Shown piece after piece: positions 9,684-19,130 of a stretch of DNA of 64,000 bases. Under the pieces are notes generated by a model. That model did not search any database. It saw nothing but the letters and a program-made list of their open reading frames with translations, and was not told the DNA's origin. The first letter of the stretch is position 1, and each line of letters opens with the position of its first letter. The stretch is from Myxococcus stipitatus DSM 14675 (GTDB taxonomy: Bacteria > Myxococcota > Myxococcia > Myxococcales > Myxococcaceae). The DNA lies in assembly GCF_000331735.1 (NCBI RefSeq), contig NC_020126.1, forward strand, positions 4,712,001 through 4,776,000. Reading direction: 5' to 3'. The position numbers and the translations under genes are program-made.

Positions 9684-10396
9684 AGGCGATTGCGGCCATC
9701 GACCTGCGCGAGGGCGCCTGCGTGCAGCTCGTCGGAGGTTCGTACGACGCGGAGCGGGTCCGGGTGAACGACCCGCTGGCCGCGCTGCAACAGTGGCGCG
9801 ACGTGGGCTTCAGACACTTCCATGTCGTCGACCTGGACGCGGCCTTGGGACGTGGCTCCAACGCGGACGTGGTCGCTCGATTGACGTCCCAAGCGCCAGG
9901 GCTCGCCTTCACCGTGGGCGGTGGCGTGCGGGAGGCCGCGCGGGTGGCGTCGCTGCTGGAGGGCGGCGCCTCGGGGGTGGTGGTGGGGACGCGAGCCATT
10001 GAAGACCCGGTCTGGCTCGCGGACGTGGCGAGCCGTCATCCAGGGCGGGTCGTGGTGGCCGCGGACGTGCGCGGGCGTGAAGTGGTGACGCGGGGGTGGA
10101 CCCTCGGCAGTGGTCGAGCGCTCGACGAGGTGCTCGCGGCACTGGAGCCGTTGCCGCTGGGCGGACTGTTGGTGACGGCGGTGCACAAGGAAGGGCAGCT
10201 CGAGGGCGTGGACCTGTTGCTCATGCGCGACGTGGTGTCGCGGACGCGTCACCGGCTCTACGCGTCGGGCGGGGTGACGACCCTGGAGGACTTGCGAGGC
10301 TTGTCGTCGGTGGGTGCCTACGGGGCGGTCATCGGCATGGCGCTGTACACGGGGCGACTGGATGCGCGCGAAGTCGCGCGGGAGTTCTCGGAATGA
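9680..10396 (+). CDS. hisA: ProFAR isomerase HisA
   Basis: TIM-barrel enzyme for the Amadori rearrangement of ProFAR to PRFAR. 238 residues. D8 in [12 protein letters not shown] is the first catalytic Asp; the second is in the [14 protein letters not shown] strand. Phosphate-binding loops TVGGGVRE and [11 protein letters not shown] are both present. It overlaps hisB by 4 bases (ATGA). Confidence 0.95.
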   Translation: MKAIAAIDLREGACVQLVGGSYDAERVRVNDPLAALQQWRDVGFRHFHVVDLDAALGRGSNADVVARLTSQAPGLAFTVGGGVREAARVASLLEGGASGVVVGTRAIEDPVWLADVASRHPGRVVVAADVRGREVVTRGWTLGSGRALDEVLAALEPLPLGGLLVTAVHKEGQLEGVDLLLMRDVVSRTRHRLYASGGVTTLEDLRGLSSVGAYGAVIGMALYTGRLDAREVAREFSE

Positions 10397-10935
10397 CCAC
10401 CGTCACGCGAGAGACGAAGGAGACGAAGGTCCGTGTGGAGCTGTCCCTGGGACGTGGCACGACGCAGGTGGACACGGGGCTCAAGTTCTTCGACCACATG
10501 CTGTCCACCTTCGCGCGCTACGCGGGGCTCGACATGACGCTCCACGCGCGGGGCGACCTCACCCACCACGTGATGGAGGACGTGGCCATCACCTTGGGCA
10601 CCGCCGTGCAGCGGGTGATTCCCGCCACGGCGGCGCGCTTCGCGGAGAGGACGTTGCCGATGGACGACGCACTGGTGCAGGCCTGCCTCGATGCGGGTGG
10701 ACGCTTCTTCTACGAGGGACCCCTGAAGAACCGTCTCTACGAGCACTGGATGCGCTCGTTCTGCGAGCACGCGAAGGTGACGCTGCACCTGCGCGTCCTG
10801 CGAGGGCGAGACAGCCACCACGTCACGGAGGCGGCGTTCAAGGCGCTGGGCCTCTCACTTCGGGACGCGATGGTGGACACGGGCACGGTGTTCAGCATGA
10901 AGGGCACCGTGGCCCTGGAGGTGCGCGAATGCTGA
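10393..10935 (+). CDS. hisB: Imidazoleglycerol-phosphate dehydratase HisB (monofunctional)
   Basis: Manganese-dependent dehydratase, IGP to imidazole-acetol phosphate. About 180 residues, slightly shorter than the usual 190-200, and without the phosphatase domain found in enterobacterial HisB; a separate phosphatase (hisN) lies downstream. Metal motifs FFDHML, HHVMED and [14 protein letters not shown] are present. The first His pair is in THHVMED rather than the commoner DDHHTVED, so this is a divergent member. The ATG at 10393 overlaps the hisA stop; the frame is open further upstream but that part is antisense-like noise. Confidence 0.94.
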   Translation: MTTVTRETKETKVRVELSLGRGTTQVDTGLKFFDHMLSTFARYAGLDMTLHARGDLTHHVMEDVAITLGTAVQRVIPATAARFAERTLPMDDALVQACLDAGGRFFYEGPLKNRLYEHWMRSFCEHAKVTLHLRVLRGRDSHHVTEAAFKALGLSLRDAMVDTGTVFSMKGTVALEVREC

Positions 10936-11690
10936 CGCGACGACTCATCGTCTGTCTGGACGTGAAGGGCGGCAGGGTGGTGAAGGGCGTCCGCTTCGAG
11001 GGCCTCCGCGACATGGGCGACCCGGTGGAGCTGGCCCTGCGCTACGAGCGGGAGGGCGCGGACGAGGTGACGTTCCTCGACATCTCCGCGAGCGTCGAGG
11101 AGCGGGAGACGCTCTGGGACCTGGTGCGCCGCACCGCGGAGCGGCTGTTCATCCCGCTGACCGTCGGAGGCGGAGTGCGCACGGTGGAGGACGTCGGCCG
11201 GGCGCTGCGTGCGGGCGCGGACAAGGTGAGCATCAACTCGGCGGCGGTGGCTCGTCCCGAGCTGCTCACGGAATGCGCGGAGCGGTTCGGCGCGCAGTGT
11301 GTGGTGGCGAGCATCGACGCGCGGCGGGACGGGCCTCGCTGGCGCGTGCACACCCATGGAGGGCGGAAGTCCACGGACCTGGAGCCGGTGGCCTGGGCGC
11401 GGGAGTGTGTGGCACGAGGCGCTGGCGAGGTTCTCCTCACCAGCATCGACCAGGACGGGGCCCGCTCGGGGTATGACCTGGAGCTGACTCGCGCGGTGGC
11501 GGACGCGGTGGATGTGCCCGTGATTGCCTCCGGGGGCGCGGGTTGCGCGGAGCACGTGCGAGAGGGGCTCGTGCGAGGCGGCGCGGACGCCGCGCTGGTG
11601 GCGGGCATCCTCCACGAGGGGCTCACCACGGTGGGCGCCATCAAGTCGCTGCTCCTCGCGAGCGGCCTTCCGATTCGGAGCACGACATGA
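10929..11690 (+). CDS. hisF: Imidazole glycerol phosphate synthase, cyclase subunit HisF
   Basis: TIM-barrel partner of HisH; it joins ammonia to PRFAR to give IGP and AICAR. About 253 residues. D11 in [14 protein letters not shown] and the second acid in VASIDARR match the catalytic pair. [22 protein letters not shown] and VIASGGAG are the expected phosphate and ring-closure loops. The ATG at 10929 overlaps the hisB end by 7 bases, the longest overlap in the operon. Confidence 0.96.
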   Translation: MLTRRLIVCLDVKGGRVVKGVRFEGLRDMGDPVELALRYEREGADEVTFLDISASVEERETLWDLVRRTAERLFIPLTVGGGVRTVEDVGRALRAGADKVSINSAAVARPELLTECAERFGAQCVVASIDARRDGPRWRVHTHGGRKSTDLEPVAWARECVARGAGEVLLTSIDQDGARSGYDLELTRAVADAVDVPVIASGGAGCAEHVREGLVRGGADAALVAGILHEGLTTVGAIKSLLLASGLPIRSTT

Positions 11691-12466
11691 CGAGTATCCA
11701 AGGACTGATGCAGGCGGCGACGGAAGTGGCGCGCAAGTCGGGCGACGTGGCGCTGGGGTTCTTCCGAGGCGGCATCGCGGTGGACACCAAGAGCGACGGC
11801 ACGCCCGTCACCGTGGCGGACCGCACCGCGGAGCAGACCGCGCGCGAGTGGCTGGAGGCCCGTTTCCCAGAGGACGGAATCCTCGGCGAGGAGTTCGGGG
11901 AGACGCGGCCCGGAGCCGAGCGCCGTTGGATTCTGGACCCTATCGACGGGACGAAGACCTTCATCCGCGGCGTCCCGCTGTGGGGCACGCTGGTGGCGCT
12001 GGCGAAGGGGGACCGCATCCTCGTGGGGGCTGCGTACTTCCCCGCGGTGGGGGAGTTGCTGGTCGCAGCGCCAGGGGAGGGGTGTTTCCTGAATGACTCC
12101 CACACGCAGGTGTCGCGCCAGGCGGACCTCTCGCGCGCGGTGGTGCTCTGCACAGACGAGCGCTTCCTCACGTACCCCGAGCGCGGCGAGGCCTGGCGGC
12201 GACTCACGCGTGAAGCGGCCGTATCCCGCACCTGGGGCGACTGCTACGGCTACCTGATGGTCGCCACCGGTCGCGCGGAGGTGATGGTGGACGAGCTGCT
12301 GTCCCCCTGGGACGCGGCGGCGCTCCAGCCCATCATCGAGGAGGCCGGCGGCGTCTTCTCCGACTGGACGGGGCGAAAGACGTCCTTCGGCGGAAGCGGC
12401 ATCGCCACCAACGGGCTGCTGGCACGGGCCGTTCGCGAGCGGCTGGGCGCGACAGGAGGCCCGTGA
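11687..12466 (+). CDS. hisN: Histidinol-phosphatase, inositol-monophosphatase family (HisN)
   Basis: Magnesium-dependent phosphatase of about 259 residues. Metal motifs: GEEFGE (E68), [12 protein letters not shown] (D84, D87) and a C-terminal [12 protein letters not shown]. The fold is that of inositol monophosphatases, but its position inside the his operon, overlapping hisF by 4 bases and touching hisIE, together with the absence of the HisB phosphatase domain, points to histidinol-phosphate as substrate. By sequence alone it could be mistaken for SuhB. It completes the pathway. Confidence 0.9.
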   Translation: MTSIQGLMQAATEVARKSGDVALGFFRGGIAVDTKSDGTPVTVADRTAEQTAREWLEARFPEDGILGEEFGETRPGAERRWILDPIDGTKTFIRGVPLWGTLVALAKGDRILVGAAYFPAVGELLVAAPGEGCFLNDSHTQVSRQADLSRAVVLCTDERFLTYPERGEAWRRLTREAAVSRTWGDCYGYLMVATGRAEVMVDELLSPWDAAALQPIIEEAGGVFSDWTGRKTSFGGSGIATNGLLARAVRERLGATGGP

Positions 12467-13095
12467 TGTTGGACCTGGACAGACTCGACTTCACCAAGGG
12501 GAACGGGCTGGTGACGGTGGTGGCCCAGGACGCGCGCACCGGAGACGTGTTGATGGTGGCGCACGCGGACCGGGAGGCCATGGAGCACACCGTCTCCACG
12601 GGAGAGATGCACTATCGCTCTCGCACGCGGGGCCTCTGGCACAAGGGCGCGACCAGCGGGAACACCCAACGCGTGGTCTCCCTCCGCGCGGACTGCGACG
12701 GCGACACCGTCCTCGCGCGCGTGGAGAAGGCGGGGCCCGCCTGTCACACCGGTGAAGCGTCCTGCTTCGGTCCGGGGAGCGGGGATGGCCTGGCCGCGCT
12801 CGATGCCACGCTGGCTGATCGCGCGGCACGTGCGCCGGGGCCCGGAGAGAAACCTGGTTACACCCACCGCCTGCTCGCGGACCGCAACCTGCGCCTCAAG
12901 AAGGTGGGGGAAGAGGCCGCGGAGCTGGTGACGGCCTGCGCGGACGCGGATGCTGATCGCGCCGTGGAGGAGGCCGCGGATCTCCTCTATCACCTGCTGG
13001 TCGCCATCAGACCCCTGGGCCTTGGACTGGACGACGTGAAAGCTGTCCTCGCTCGGCGTGCAGTGAAGCCATCACTTCCTGGCAATGCTGGATGA
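12466..13095 (+). CDS. hisIE: Bifunctional PR-AMP cyclohydrolase / PR-ATP pyrophosphohydrolase HisIE
   Basis: Steps two and three of the pathway in one chain of about 209 residues. The HisI part (about 1-110) has [31 protein letters not shown], the metal site ADCDGD and [10 protein letters not shown]. The HisE part (about 128-200) has [16 protein letters not shown] and [15 protein letters not shown]. The ATG at 12466 is preferred over a GTG at 12463 because AGGAGG lies about 8 bases upstream. Last gene of the operon; no clear intrinsic terminator follows. Confidence 0.95.
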   Translation: MLDLDRLDFTKGNGLVTVVAQDARTGDVLMVAHADREAMEHTVSTGEMHYRSRTRGLWHKGATSGNTQRVVSLRADCDGDTVLARVEKAGPACHTGEASCFGPGSGDGLAALDATLADRAARAPGPGEKPGYTHRLLADRNLRLKKVGEEAAELVTACADADADRAVEEAADLLYHLLVAIRPLGLGLDDVKAVLARRAVKPSLPGNAG

Positions 13096-13337
13096 GATGG
13101 GCTCTCAGCGTCTCGGTCGGGTGCCGGGACGCCGTGTCAGCGTCGACCCGGATGAATTTGTCCGTCACGACTGAATCCCGGAGATGGGAGGGGCCCCGAC
13201 GAATTTGAGCGCAGCTATCAGTGACTCACTTCAATGAAAGGAGTGTTCCTGCTACACATCCGGACGCGCGGCGCAGTGGAGAACGCCGGCCGGGCGCTTC
13301 TTTTCGATTTGAAACCGTCCGCCTCACCGGAGGCATC

Positions 13338-13790
13338 GTGAACGGCCCCACCACGTACAAGGCAGAGCTCATCGACCGAGTCATCTTCTCGCGTTGGCTG
13401 AATCCTCCAACCAAGGAGGATGTCGCGGCGATATTGGTCCAGATGGAAGAAGCGATGCAGCGGCTTGGTACGCGCCTCATCTACGTTGGTTCGGTGAGCC
13501 CGAAGTCCAAGGTTCCCGACGCGAACGAGCGCACCATCCTCAACAACTTCCTCGTGGACTCGAGGAGGACGTGCATCGAGCAGGCGTGGCTCATCTACGA
13601 GGGCACCGACCTGCAGCACAACCTTCAGCGCGTCATCATCTCCGGCGTGCTCATCCTGACCCGCACCTTCGACAACTACCTCTCGGTGGCGAAGTCGGGG
13701 GATGCGATCATCAAGGACGTCAGCGCCGTGCTCAAGAAGGACGCGGCGCCCATCTTCCAGCTCGCCAAGGAGCGCGGCCTCGTGATGTGA
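13338..13790 (+). CDS. Hypothetical protein, possible STAS-like fold
   Basis: A protein of about 150 residues that I do not recognise by name. The alternation of strands and helices (YKAELIDRVIFSRWL, KEDVAAILVQMEEAMQRLG, RLIYVGSV, a long helix with CIEQAWLIYEG, then VIISGVLILTRTF) resembles STAS/anti-sigma-antagonist-like proteins common in myxobacteria; this is an impression from pattern. The GTG at 13338 has GGAGG 4 bases upstream and is preferred; an upstream ATG at 13221 would add 39 residues of non-coding character. It stands alone between the his operon and a convergent gene. Confidence 0.65.
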   Translation: MNGPTTYKAELIDRVIFSRWLNPPTKEDVAAILVQMEEAMQRLGTRLIYVGSVSPKSKVPDANERTILNNFLVDSRRTCIEQAWLIYEGTDLQHNLQRVIISGVLILTRTFDNYLSVAKSGDAIIKDVSAVLKKDAAPIFQLAKERGLVM

Positions 13791-13802
13791 GGCCGCCCCG
13801 GT

Positions 13803-14936
13803 TCATCGCGCGCCGCGAACCTCCAGTTCGTGGAGCTTCCCGTCGGCGCGCGCGGGGAACACGCTGATCGCCTCCACGTCCGTCAGGGAGGCCGAAAGCT
13901 CGCAGGTCTCCCACTCGCCCTTGCCCTGGTACTGGCAGACGGTGGGGTTGACGAACGAGGTCCCCGCTTCCGGGTCCTTCAGTCCCGCGCCCTTCGGTGT
14001 GCGGACGATGGCTCGGAGCGTGCCCGGGCCCTGGGCCTTGAGGCGGAACGAGGCCACGCTCTTCAGCGGAGGCGAGTAGCTCGCGCGGAGGGCACCATCC
14101 GCCGCCCAGCGATGTTGCTGCGGCGCGGACGCCACGGCGACGTGTGTCCCCGGGTCACCATCGAAGGCCAGGAGCGCGGACTGTGCCCCCGACACCTGAT
14201 CCGGCTTCAGCACCGAGGTCGCCCCGGGCTTCGTCGTCTGGGCCAGGGCCTTCAGCGCGGGCGCGCGGTCGCCCTGCTGGACCACCGCGGCGGCCAGGAC
14301 GGAGGGCGGCAGCAGCCCGACGCGGTGGCAGGCCGGGGACAGTCCCTCGACGAGGGGGAGCACTCCGGCCGGCAGCTCGATATCCGCCTGCGCGGCGGGG
14401 GCGAGCCCCAACCTGACGACCGCGTCACAGGCGGAGGGGGTCCCCGGGCCCGCGTGCTCGAGGTTCCACTGGAGCTCCTGAATGTTGAGCGGACGACCGA
14501 TGGCGGCCTCGAGCATGGCTCGGGACACCGTCTCGGCGCAGGCGTTGACGGCCCCCGCGCACCGCTCGCACAGCGCTCCGAGCAGGCCTCGCAGCGGGGT
14601 ATCCGCCCCCTGGGAGAAGGGCGCGCGGGCGGCCAGTGCGGGAGCCATCTCACAGGCGCGAGGGGGAGGTCGAGGACAGGACTCCAGCCTCTTGCGGGCC
14701 TCGGCCACGACCTGGGGGTCGTCCGGGGTGCGCAAGGGGGCGGCCAGGGCCTGCTCCAGCGCGCGGCAGTCCAGGGAGAGGGCGGGCGGAGCGGGGGCGA
14801 CCGGGGGAGCGGCGGCTCGTGGGGACGAGGACGGGGCGGCGGCCTTTTCATCCTGGTGCGTCACGCACCACAGGCGACCGAAGGCGATCAACGCCACGAG
14901 CATCAAGAGGAGGGTTCTGAGCGGGTAACGGCGCAC
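13803..14936 (-). CDS. Membrane-anchored hypothetical protein
   Basis: About 377 residues, family not recognised. The N-terminus RRYPLRTLLLMLVALIAFGRL is a single membrane anchor or uncleaved signal, followed by an Ala/Pro-rich linker (about 35-55). The body has many cysteines, including a C-x2-C in LCERCAGAV, and a C-terminal beta-rich part that could be a sugar-binding-like sandwich (FRLKAQGPGTLRAIVRT...WETCELSASLTDVEAISVFPAR). GTG at 14936 with AAGGAG 7 bases upstream is chosen over an internal ATG at 14903. It is divergent from lpdA with 81 bases between starts. Confidence 0.7.
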   Translation of the reverse strand: MRRYPLRTLLLMLVALIAFGRLWCVTHQDEKAAAPSSSPRAAAPPVAPAPPALSLDCRALEQALAAPLRTPDDPQVVAEARKRLESCPRPPPRACEMAPALAARAPFSQGADTPLRGLLGALCERCAGAVNACAETVSRAMLEAAIGRPLNIQELQWNLEHAGPGTPSACDAVVRLGLAPAAQADIELPAGVLPLVEGLSPACHRVGLLPPSVLAAAVVQQGDRAPALKALAQTTKPGATSVLKPDQVSGAQSALLAFDGDPGTHVAVASAPQQHRWAADGALRASYSPPLKSVASFRLKAQGPGTLRAIVRTPKGAGLKDPEAGTSFVNPTVCQYQGKGEWETCELSASLTDVEAISVFPARADGKLHELEVRGAR

Positions 14937-15017
14937 GAGCAATCTCCTTGATTCCAACCGGGAGCGGGGGTTATCAGCCCCACCGGGTTCCATCCGCAAA
15001 AATAGACGGAGGCGTGC

Positions 15018-16415
15018 GTGGCTGAGACGTTCGACGTGGTGATCATCGGTTCGGGCCCTGGCGGCTACGTGGGTGCCATCCGCGCGGGGCAGCTCGGGCT
15101 GAAGACGGCCATCATCGAGAAGGACAAGCGTCTGGGCGGTACCTGCCTCCATCGCGGGTGCATCCCCACCAAGTCCCTGCTGTGGACGGCGGAGCTGTTC
15201 CACCATGTCCGCGAGGCGAGCGACTTCGGCATCGACGTGTCGAGCCCGACGGTCAACTGGCCCAACGCGATGAAGCACAAGGACAAGGTCGTCACCAAGG
15301 GTGCCAACGGCATCGACTTCTTGATGAAGAAGAACAAGGTGACGGTCATCAAGGGCCATGGCCGCATCGCTGGCAAGGGCAAGGTGGAGGTCACCGCCGC
15401 CGACGGGACGAAGCAGGTCCTGGAGGCGAAGAACATCATCATCGCGACGGGCTCGGTGCCCAAGTCCCTGCCGAACGTTCCGGTGGACCACAAGCGCGTG
15501 ATGAACAGCGACTCCATCCTGCAGATCGACCGCGTCCCCAAGAGCATCATCGTCCTGGGCGCCGGCGCGGTGGGCTGTGAGTTCGCGTCCGTCTTCAACC
15601 ACGTGGGCAGCAAGACCTCCATCGTGGAGTACCTGCCCGCGCTGCTCCCCATCGAGGACGCGGACATCTCCAAGGAGCTGGAGAAGACCTTCCGCCGCCG
15701 TGGCATCGACGTGCACACGGGCTCGGCGGTGGAGAAGGTGGAGCACACGGCCGACGGCGTGCGCGTCACCATGAAGGTGGGCACCGAGACGAAGACGCTC
15801 GAGGCGGAGATCCTCCTGTCCGCCGTGGGCCGCGCGCCCGTGACGGAGGACGTGGGTCTGGACAAGACGTCCATCAAGACCGACCGCGGCTTCATCAAGG
15901 TCGACTCGATGCTGCGCACCAGCGAGCCCAACGTCTACGCCGTGGGCGACGTCATCCCGACCCCGATGCTGGCCCACATGGCGAGCGCGGAGTGCGTGGT
16001 GGCGGTGGAGCACATCGCGGGGAAGAACCCGCAGCCCATCAACTACGACCTCACGCCGTCCGCGACCTACTGCTACCCCGAGGTCGCCTCCGTGGGCCTC
16101 ACGGAGAAGAAGGCCAAGGAGCGCGGCTACGACGTCAAGATCGGCAACGCCCCGTTCGGCGCGGTGACGAAGGCGGCCATCACCAACGAGTCGGGTGGCC
16201 TCATCAAGATCGTCTCCGACAAGAAGTACGACGAGGTGCTGGGCATCCACATCATCGGCCCCCACGCCACGGAGCTGCTGGCCGAGGCCTGCGTCGCGCT
16301 GAAGCTGGAGATCACCACCGAGGAGCTGGCGGGCACCATCCACGCCCACCCGACGCTCTCGGAGATCGTCCACGAGGGCGCCGAGGCCACGCTGGGCCAT
16401 CCGCGCCACTTCTAG
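15018..16415 (+). CDS. lpdA: Dihydrolipoyl dehydrogenase (E3)
   Basis: FAD flavoprotein that reoxidises dihydrolipoyl groups on E2 subunits of 2-oxoacid dehydrogenases (and glycine cleavage). 465 residues. FAD motif IIGSGPGGYVGAI, redox-active disulfide C43/C48 in GGTCLHRGCIPTKS, NAD motif VLGAGAVGCEFAS, AVGDV near 310, and the C-terminal active-site HAHPTLSE (H444, E449). GTG start with GGAGG 5 bases upstream. It heads a stretch of lipoate-related genes (lipA, E2, lipB). Confidence 0.96.
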   Translation: MAETFDVVIIGSGPGGYVGAIRAGQLGLKTAIIEKDKRLGGTCLHRGCIPTKSLLWTAELFHHVREASDFGIDVSSPTVNWPNAMKHKDKVVTKGANGIDFLMKKNKVTVIKGHGRIAGKGKVEVTAADGTKQVLEAKNIIIATGSVPKSLPNVPVDHKRVMNSDSILQIDRVPKSIIVLGAGAVGCEFASVFNHVGSKTSIVEYLPALLPIEDADISKELEKTFRRRGIDVHTGSAVEKVEHTADGVRVTMKVGTETKTLEAEILLSAVGRAPVTEDVGLDKTSIKTDRGFIKVDSMLRTSEPNVYAVGDVIPTPMLAHMASAECVVAVEHIAGKNPQPINYDLTPSATYCYPEVASVGLTEKKAKERGYDVKIGNAPFGAVTKAAITNESGGLIKIVSDKKYDEVLGIHIIGPHATELLAEACVALKLEITTEELAGTIHAHPTLSEIVHEGAEATLGHPRHF

Positions 16416-16434
16416 TCGGCGCCTGACGCCCCCC

Positions 16435-16455
16435 GGGCTTCCTCACCGGAAGCCC
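16435..16455 (+). terminator. Hairpin after lpdA
   Basis: Perfect 8-bp stem GGGCTTCC/GGAAGCCC with loop TCACC starts 19 bases after the lpdA stop. There is no T-run, so it is a weak intrinsic or factor-assisted terminator. Confidence 0.5.
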
Positions 16456-16729
16456 GCTCAGGCCGTCCCGGAGCACGTCTCCGTGGACGGCCTTGTCATG
16501 TCCCCGCTCGCGCCCCGGTGCTTCCGCCACGCGGGTGGACCAGCGGAGGGCTGGCTGGCCGTGGGGCTCCGAGGGCCTCGAGGCGGGTCATGCCGTGCCC
16601 ACTGCCTGGAGAATGCGGGGGCATTAGAAGGGGAAGGACTTGCGCGAAGGCCCGGCGGATGCTGACGCCTCGCGTTAGAGGCTTCCCGCTTGAACGTCTT
16701 CCGCCCAAACCATAGAAGGCCCGCGACCC
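16456..16729. other. Intergenic region, no gene seen
   Basis: Between the lpdA hairpin and lipA I see no convincing gene, RNA or repeat. Short open frames here lack coding bias and ribosome sites. The lipA promoter is presumably in its 3' part. Confidence 0.6.
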
Positions 16730-17659
16730 ATGGCGACTCCTGATCGGTTTCCTCTTCCCCAGGTGCCTGAGACCTCCCGCAAGCCGGAATGGCTGAAGGT
16801 GCGGTTGCCCCACGGCGAGGGGTACGAGCGAGTCAAAGCCATCGTGAAGCGCACGAAGCTGGCGACCGTGTGCGAAGAGGCTCGCTGCCCGAACATCGCC
16901 GAGTGCTGGGGCGGTGGCACGGCCACGGTGATGTTGATGGGCGAGGTCTGCACGCGCGCGTGCCGCTTCTGCCACGTGAAGGTGGGGGCACCTCCACCGC
17001 TGGACCCGATGGAGCCCATCCACCTGGCCCAGGCCGTCAAGGAGATGGACCTCGAGTACATCGTCGTCACGTCGGTGAACCGCGATGACCGGCCGGATGG
17101 AGGTGCCAGCCACTTCGCGTCCGCCATCCGCGAGCTGCGCCGCGAGAGCCCGCGCACCATCGTCGAGGTGCTCATCCCCGACTTCAAGGGCGTGGAGAAG
17201 GACCTGACGACGGTCGCGGAGGCGAAGCCGCACGTCGTCGCGCACAACGTGGAGACGGTGGAGCGGCTGACGCCGACGGTGAGAGATCGCCGCGCGACCT
17301 ACCGCCAGTCGCTGCGCGTGCTGGACTACCTGAAGCGCCGCCCGGAGGGCCTCTACACCAAGACGTCCGTGATGGTGGGCCTGGGCGAGACGGACGCGGA
17401 GCTGGAGCAGACCTTCAAGGACCTGCGCGAGGTGGGCGTGGATGTGCTCACTCTTGGACAGTACCTCCAGCCGTCGCAGTACCACCTGCGCGTGGAGCGC
17501 TTCGTGACTCCGGCGCAGTTCGAGTCGTACAAGAAGCTGGCGGAGTCGTACGGCTTCCTCTACGTCGCCTCGGGGCCGCTGGTCCGTTCCAGCTACCGGG
17601 CCGCCGAGTTCTTTATGAAGGGCCTGATGGAGCGCGAGCGCCTCGAGCGGCTCGGCTGA
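16730..17659 (+). CDS. lipA: Lipoyl synthase LipA
   Basis: Radical-SAM enzyme that inserts two sulfurs into protein-bound octanoyl groups to make lipoyl groups. 309 residues. The auxiliary cluster is C48/C53/C59 (CEEARCPNIAEC) and the SAM cluster C74/C78/C81 (CTRACRFC). The C-terminal VRSSYRA gives the serine ligand of the auxiliary cluster. Neighbours are its likely substrate (the E2 downstream) and LipB further on, which supplies the octanoyl group. Confidence 0.97.
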   Translation: MATPDRFPLPQVPETSRKPEWLKVRLPHGEGYERVKAIVKRTKLATVCEEARCPNIAECWGGGTATVMLMGEVCTRACRFCHVKVGAPPPLDPMEPIHLAQAVKEMDLEYIVVTSVNRDDRPDGGASHFASAIRELRRESPRTIVEVLIPDFKGVEKDLTTVAEAKPHVVAHNVETVERLTPTVRDRRATYRQSLRVLDYLKRRPEGLYTKTSVMVGLGETDAELEQTFKDLREVGVDVLTLGQYLQPSQYHLRVERFVTPAQFESYKKLAESYGFLYVASGPLVRSSYRAAEFFMKGLMERERLERLG

Positions 17660-17716
17660 CCGGGCTTCGTTTCGTGGCTTGACGCAACCCCCCGTTCCTC
17701 TCGGAAAGACACCCGC

Positions 17717-18970
17717 ATGGCAACCTTTGAATTCAAGCTCCCCGACCTCGGCGAAGGCGTGATGGAGGGAGAGCTGGTCAAGTGGCACGTCAAGTCCGGC
17801 GACGTCGTGAAGGAAGACCAGGTGCTTGCCGAGGTGATGACGGACAAGGCCACCGTCACCGTCCCCAGCCCGAAGGCCGGGCGCGTCGTGCAGACGCACG
17901 GCAAGGAAGGGGACATGGCGAAGGTGCACCAGCTCCTCGTCACGCTGGAGATTGAAGGCGCGGCTCCGGCGCAGGCGGCGGGTCACGGTGCGGTGCCCGC
18001 TGCGGCGCAGGCCCCGGCGGCGGCTTCCGCTCCGGCGGCCACCGCGGCGCCCGCCCAGGCGACGAAGGTGCTGGCCACGCCGGTGACTCGGCGCATGGCG
18101 CGCGAGCACGGACTGGACCTGGCGACCATCGCGGGCAGCGGTCCGCAGGGTCGGGTGACGAAGGCGGACGTGCTCGCCGCGATGGAGGGTGGGGAGTCGA
18201 AGAACGCGGTGGTGGCGCCCGCTCAGGCGCGTCCCGCGGTTCCCGCGCTGTCCACGGGTCGCTCGGACGAGCGCGTTCCCCTGCGGGGCCTGCGCAAGAA
18301 GATCGCCGAGAAGATGGTGCGGTCGAAGTTCACCATGCCGCACTTCGCCTTCGTGGAAGAGGTGGATGCGACGGACCTGGTGGCGCTCCGGGCTCGGCTG
18401 AACAAGCAGCTCGCGGCGGCGGGAGACAGCACCAAGCTCAACTACCTGCCGTTCATCATCAAGGCGACCATCGCCGCGCTGAAGAAGTTCCCGCACCTGA
18501 ACGCCAACTTCGATGAGGCGGCGCAGGAGCTGGTGGTGCGTGGCGAGTACAACATCGGCATGGCCGTGGCGACGCCGGATGGCCTCACGGTGGCGGTGGT
18601 GAAGAACGCGGATCGCCTGACGCTGGCGGAGCTGGCGCAGGAGACGGCGCGCCTGGGCGTGGCGGCGCGTGAGCGGAAGCTGAAGATGGAGGAGCTGACG
18701 GGCGGCACCTTCACCATCACCTCGCTGGGGCAGAGTGGCGGCCTGTTCGCCACGCCCATCATCAACCACCCCGAGGTGGGCATCATGGGCGTGCACAAGC
18801 TCAAGAAGCGCCCGGCCGTGGTGAATGACCAGGTCGTGGTTCGCGACATGATGAACCTGTCGCTCTCCTGCGACCACCGCGTCATCGACGGCTCCGTGGC
18901 GGCGGACTTCGTCTACGAAGTCATCAAGTACCTGGAGAAGCCGGACCTGCTGTTCCTGGCGATGGCGTGA
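17717..18970 (+). CDS. Dihydrolipoamide acyltransferase E2, probably branched-chain type
   Basis: Core subunit of a 2-oxoacid dehydrogenase complex, 417 residues. One lipoyl domain (1-80) with lipoyl-lysine K44 in MTDKATV, a signature commonest in branched-chain E2; an Ala/Pro linker; a peripheral-subunit-binding domain (about 119-156, [15 protein letters not shown]...[11 protein letters not shown]); and a catalytic domain with H387 and D391 in CDHRVIDG. No E1 genes are adjacent, so E1 is encoded elsewhere. In myxobacteria branched-chain complexes supply isovaleryl-CoA for iso-fatty acids (known biology; the link to this gene is inferred). Confidence 0.9.
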   Translation: MATFEFKLPDLGEGVMEGELVKWHVKSGDVVKEDQVLAEVMTDKATVTVPSPKAGRVVQTHGKEGDMAKVHQLLVTLEIEGAAPAQAAGHGAVPAAAQAPAAASAPAATAAPAQATKVLATPVTRRMAREHGLDLATIAGSGPQGRVTKADVLAAMEGGESKNAVVAPAQARPAVPALSTGRSDERVPLRGLRKKIAEKMVRSKFTMPHFAFVEEVDATDLVALRARLNKQLAAAGDSTKLNYLPFIIKATIAALKKFPHLNANFDEAAQELVVRGEYNIGMAVATPDGLTVAVVKNADRLTLAELAQETARLGVAARERKLKMEELTGGTFTITSLGQSGGLFATPIINHPEVGIMGVHKLKKRPAVVNDQVVVRDMMNLSLSCDHRVIDGSVAADFVYEVIKYLEKPDLLFLAMA

Positions 18971-18984
18971 GGTCGCCGCGGGTG

Positions 18985-19013
18985 GGCTCGGGCATGGAAG
19001 TGAGGCCCGAGCC
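18985..19013 (+). terminator. Hairpin after the E2 gene
   Basis: Perfect 9-bp stem GGCTCGGGC/GCCCGAGCC with an 11-base loop, 14 bases after the E2 stop. It probably separates E2 transcription from the AAA-lipB pair. No T-run. Confidence 0.5.
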
Positions 19014-19130
19014 TGCTTGACCCCGAGTCGTCGGGCAGGGCCCGGAGGACGGGCTGCCCGCTCGCTCGACGGGCGCTGGCGTGATTCGGAGCAGGGCGAT
19101 GGCGTACCAAGGCGGTTAGGCTCTGTCCGT

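Noticed and set aside
11687..12466. Calling the IMPase-family gene suhB
   Set aside because: Position inside the his operon with overlapping starts and absence of another histidinol phosphatase favour HisN.
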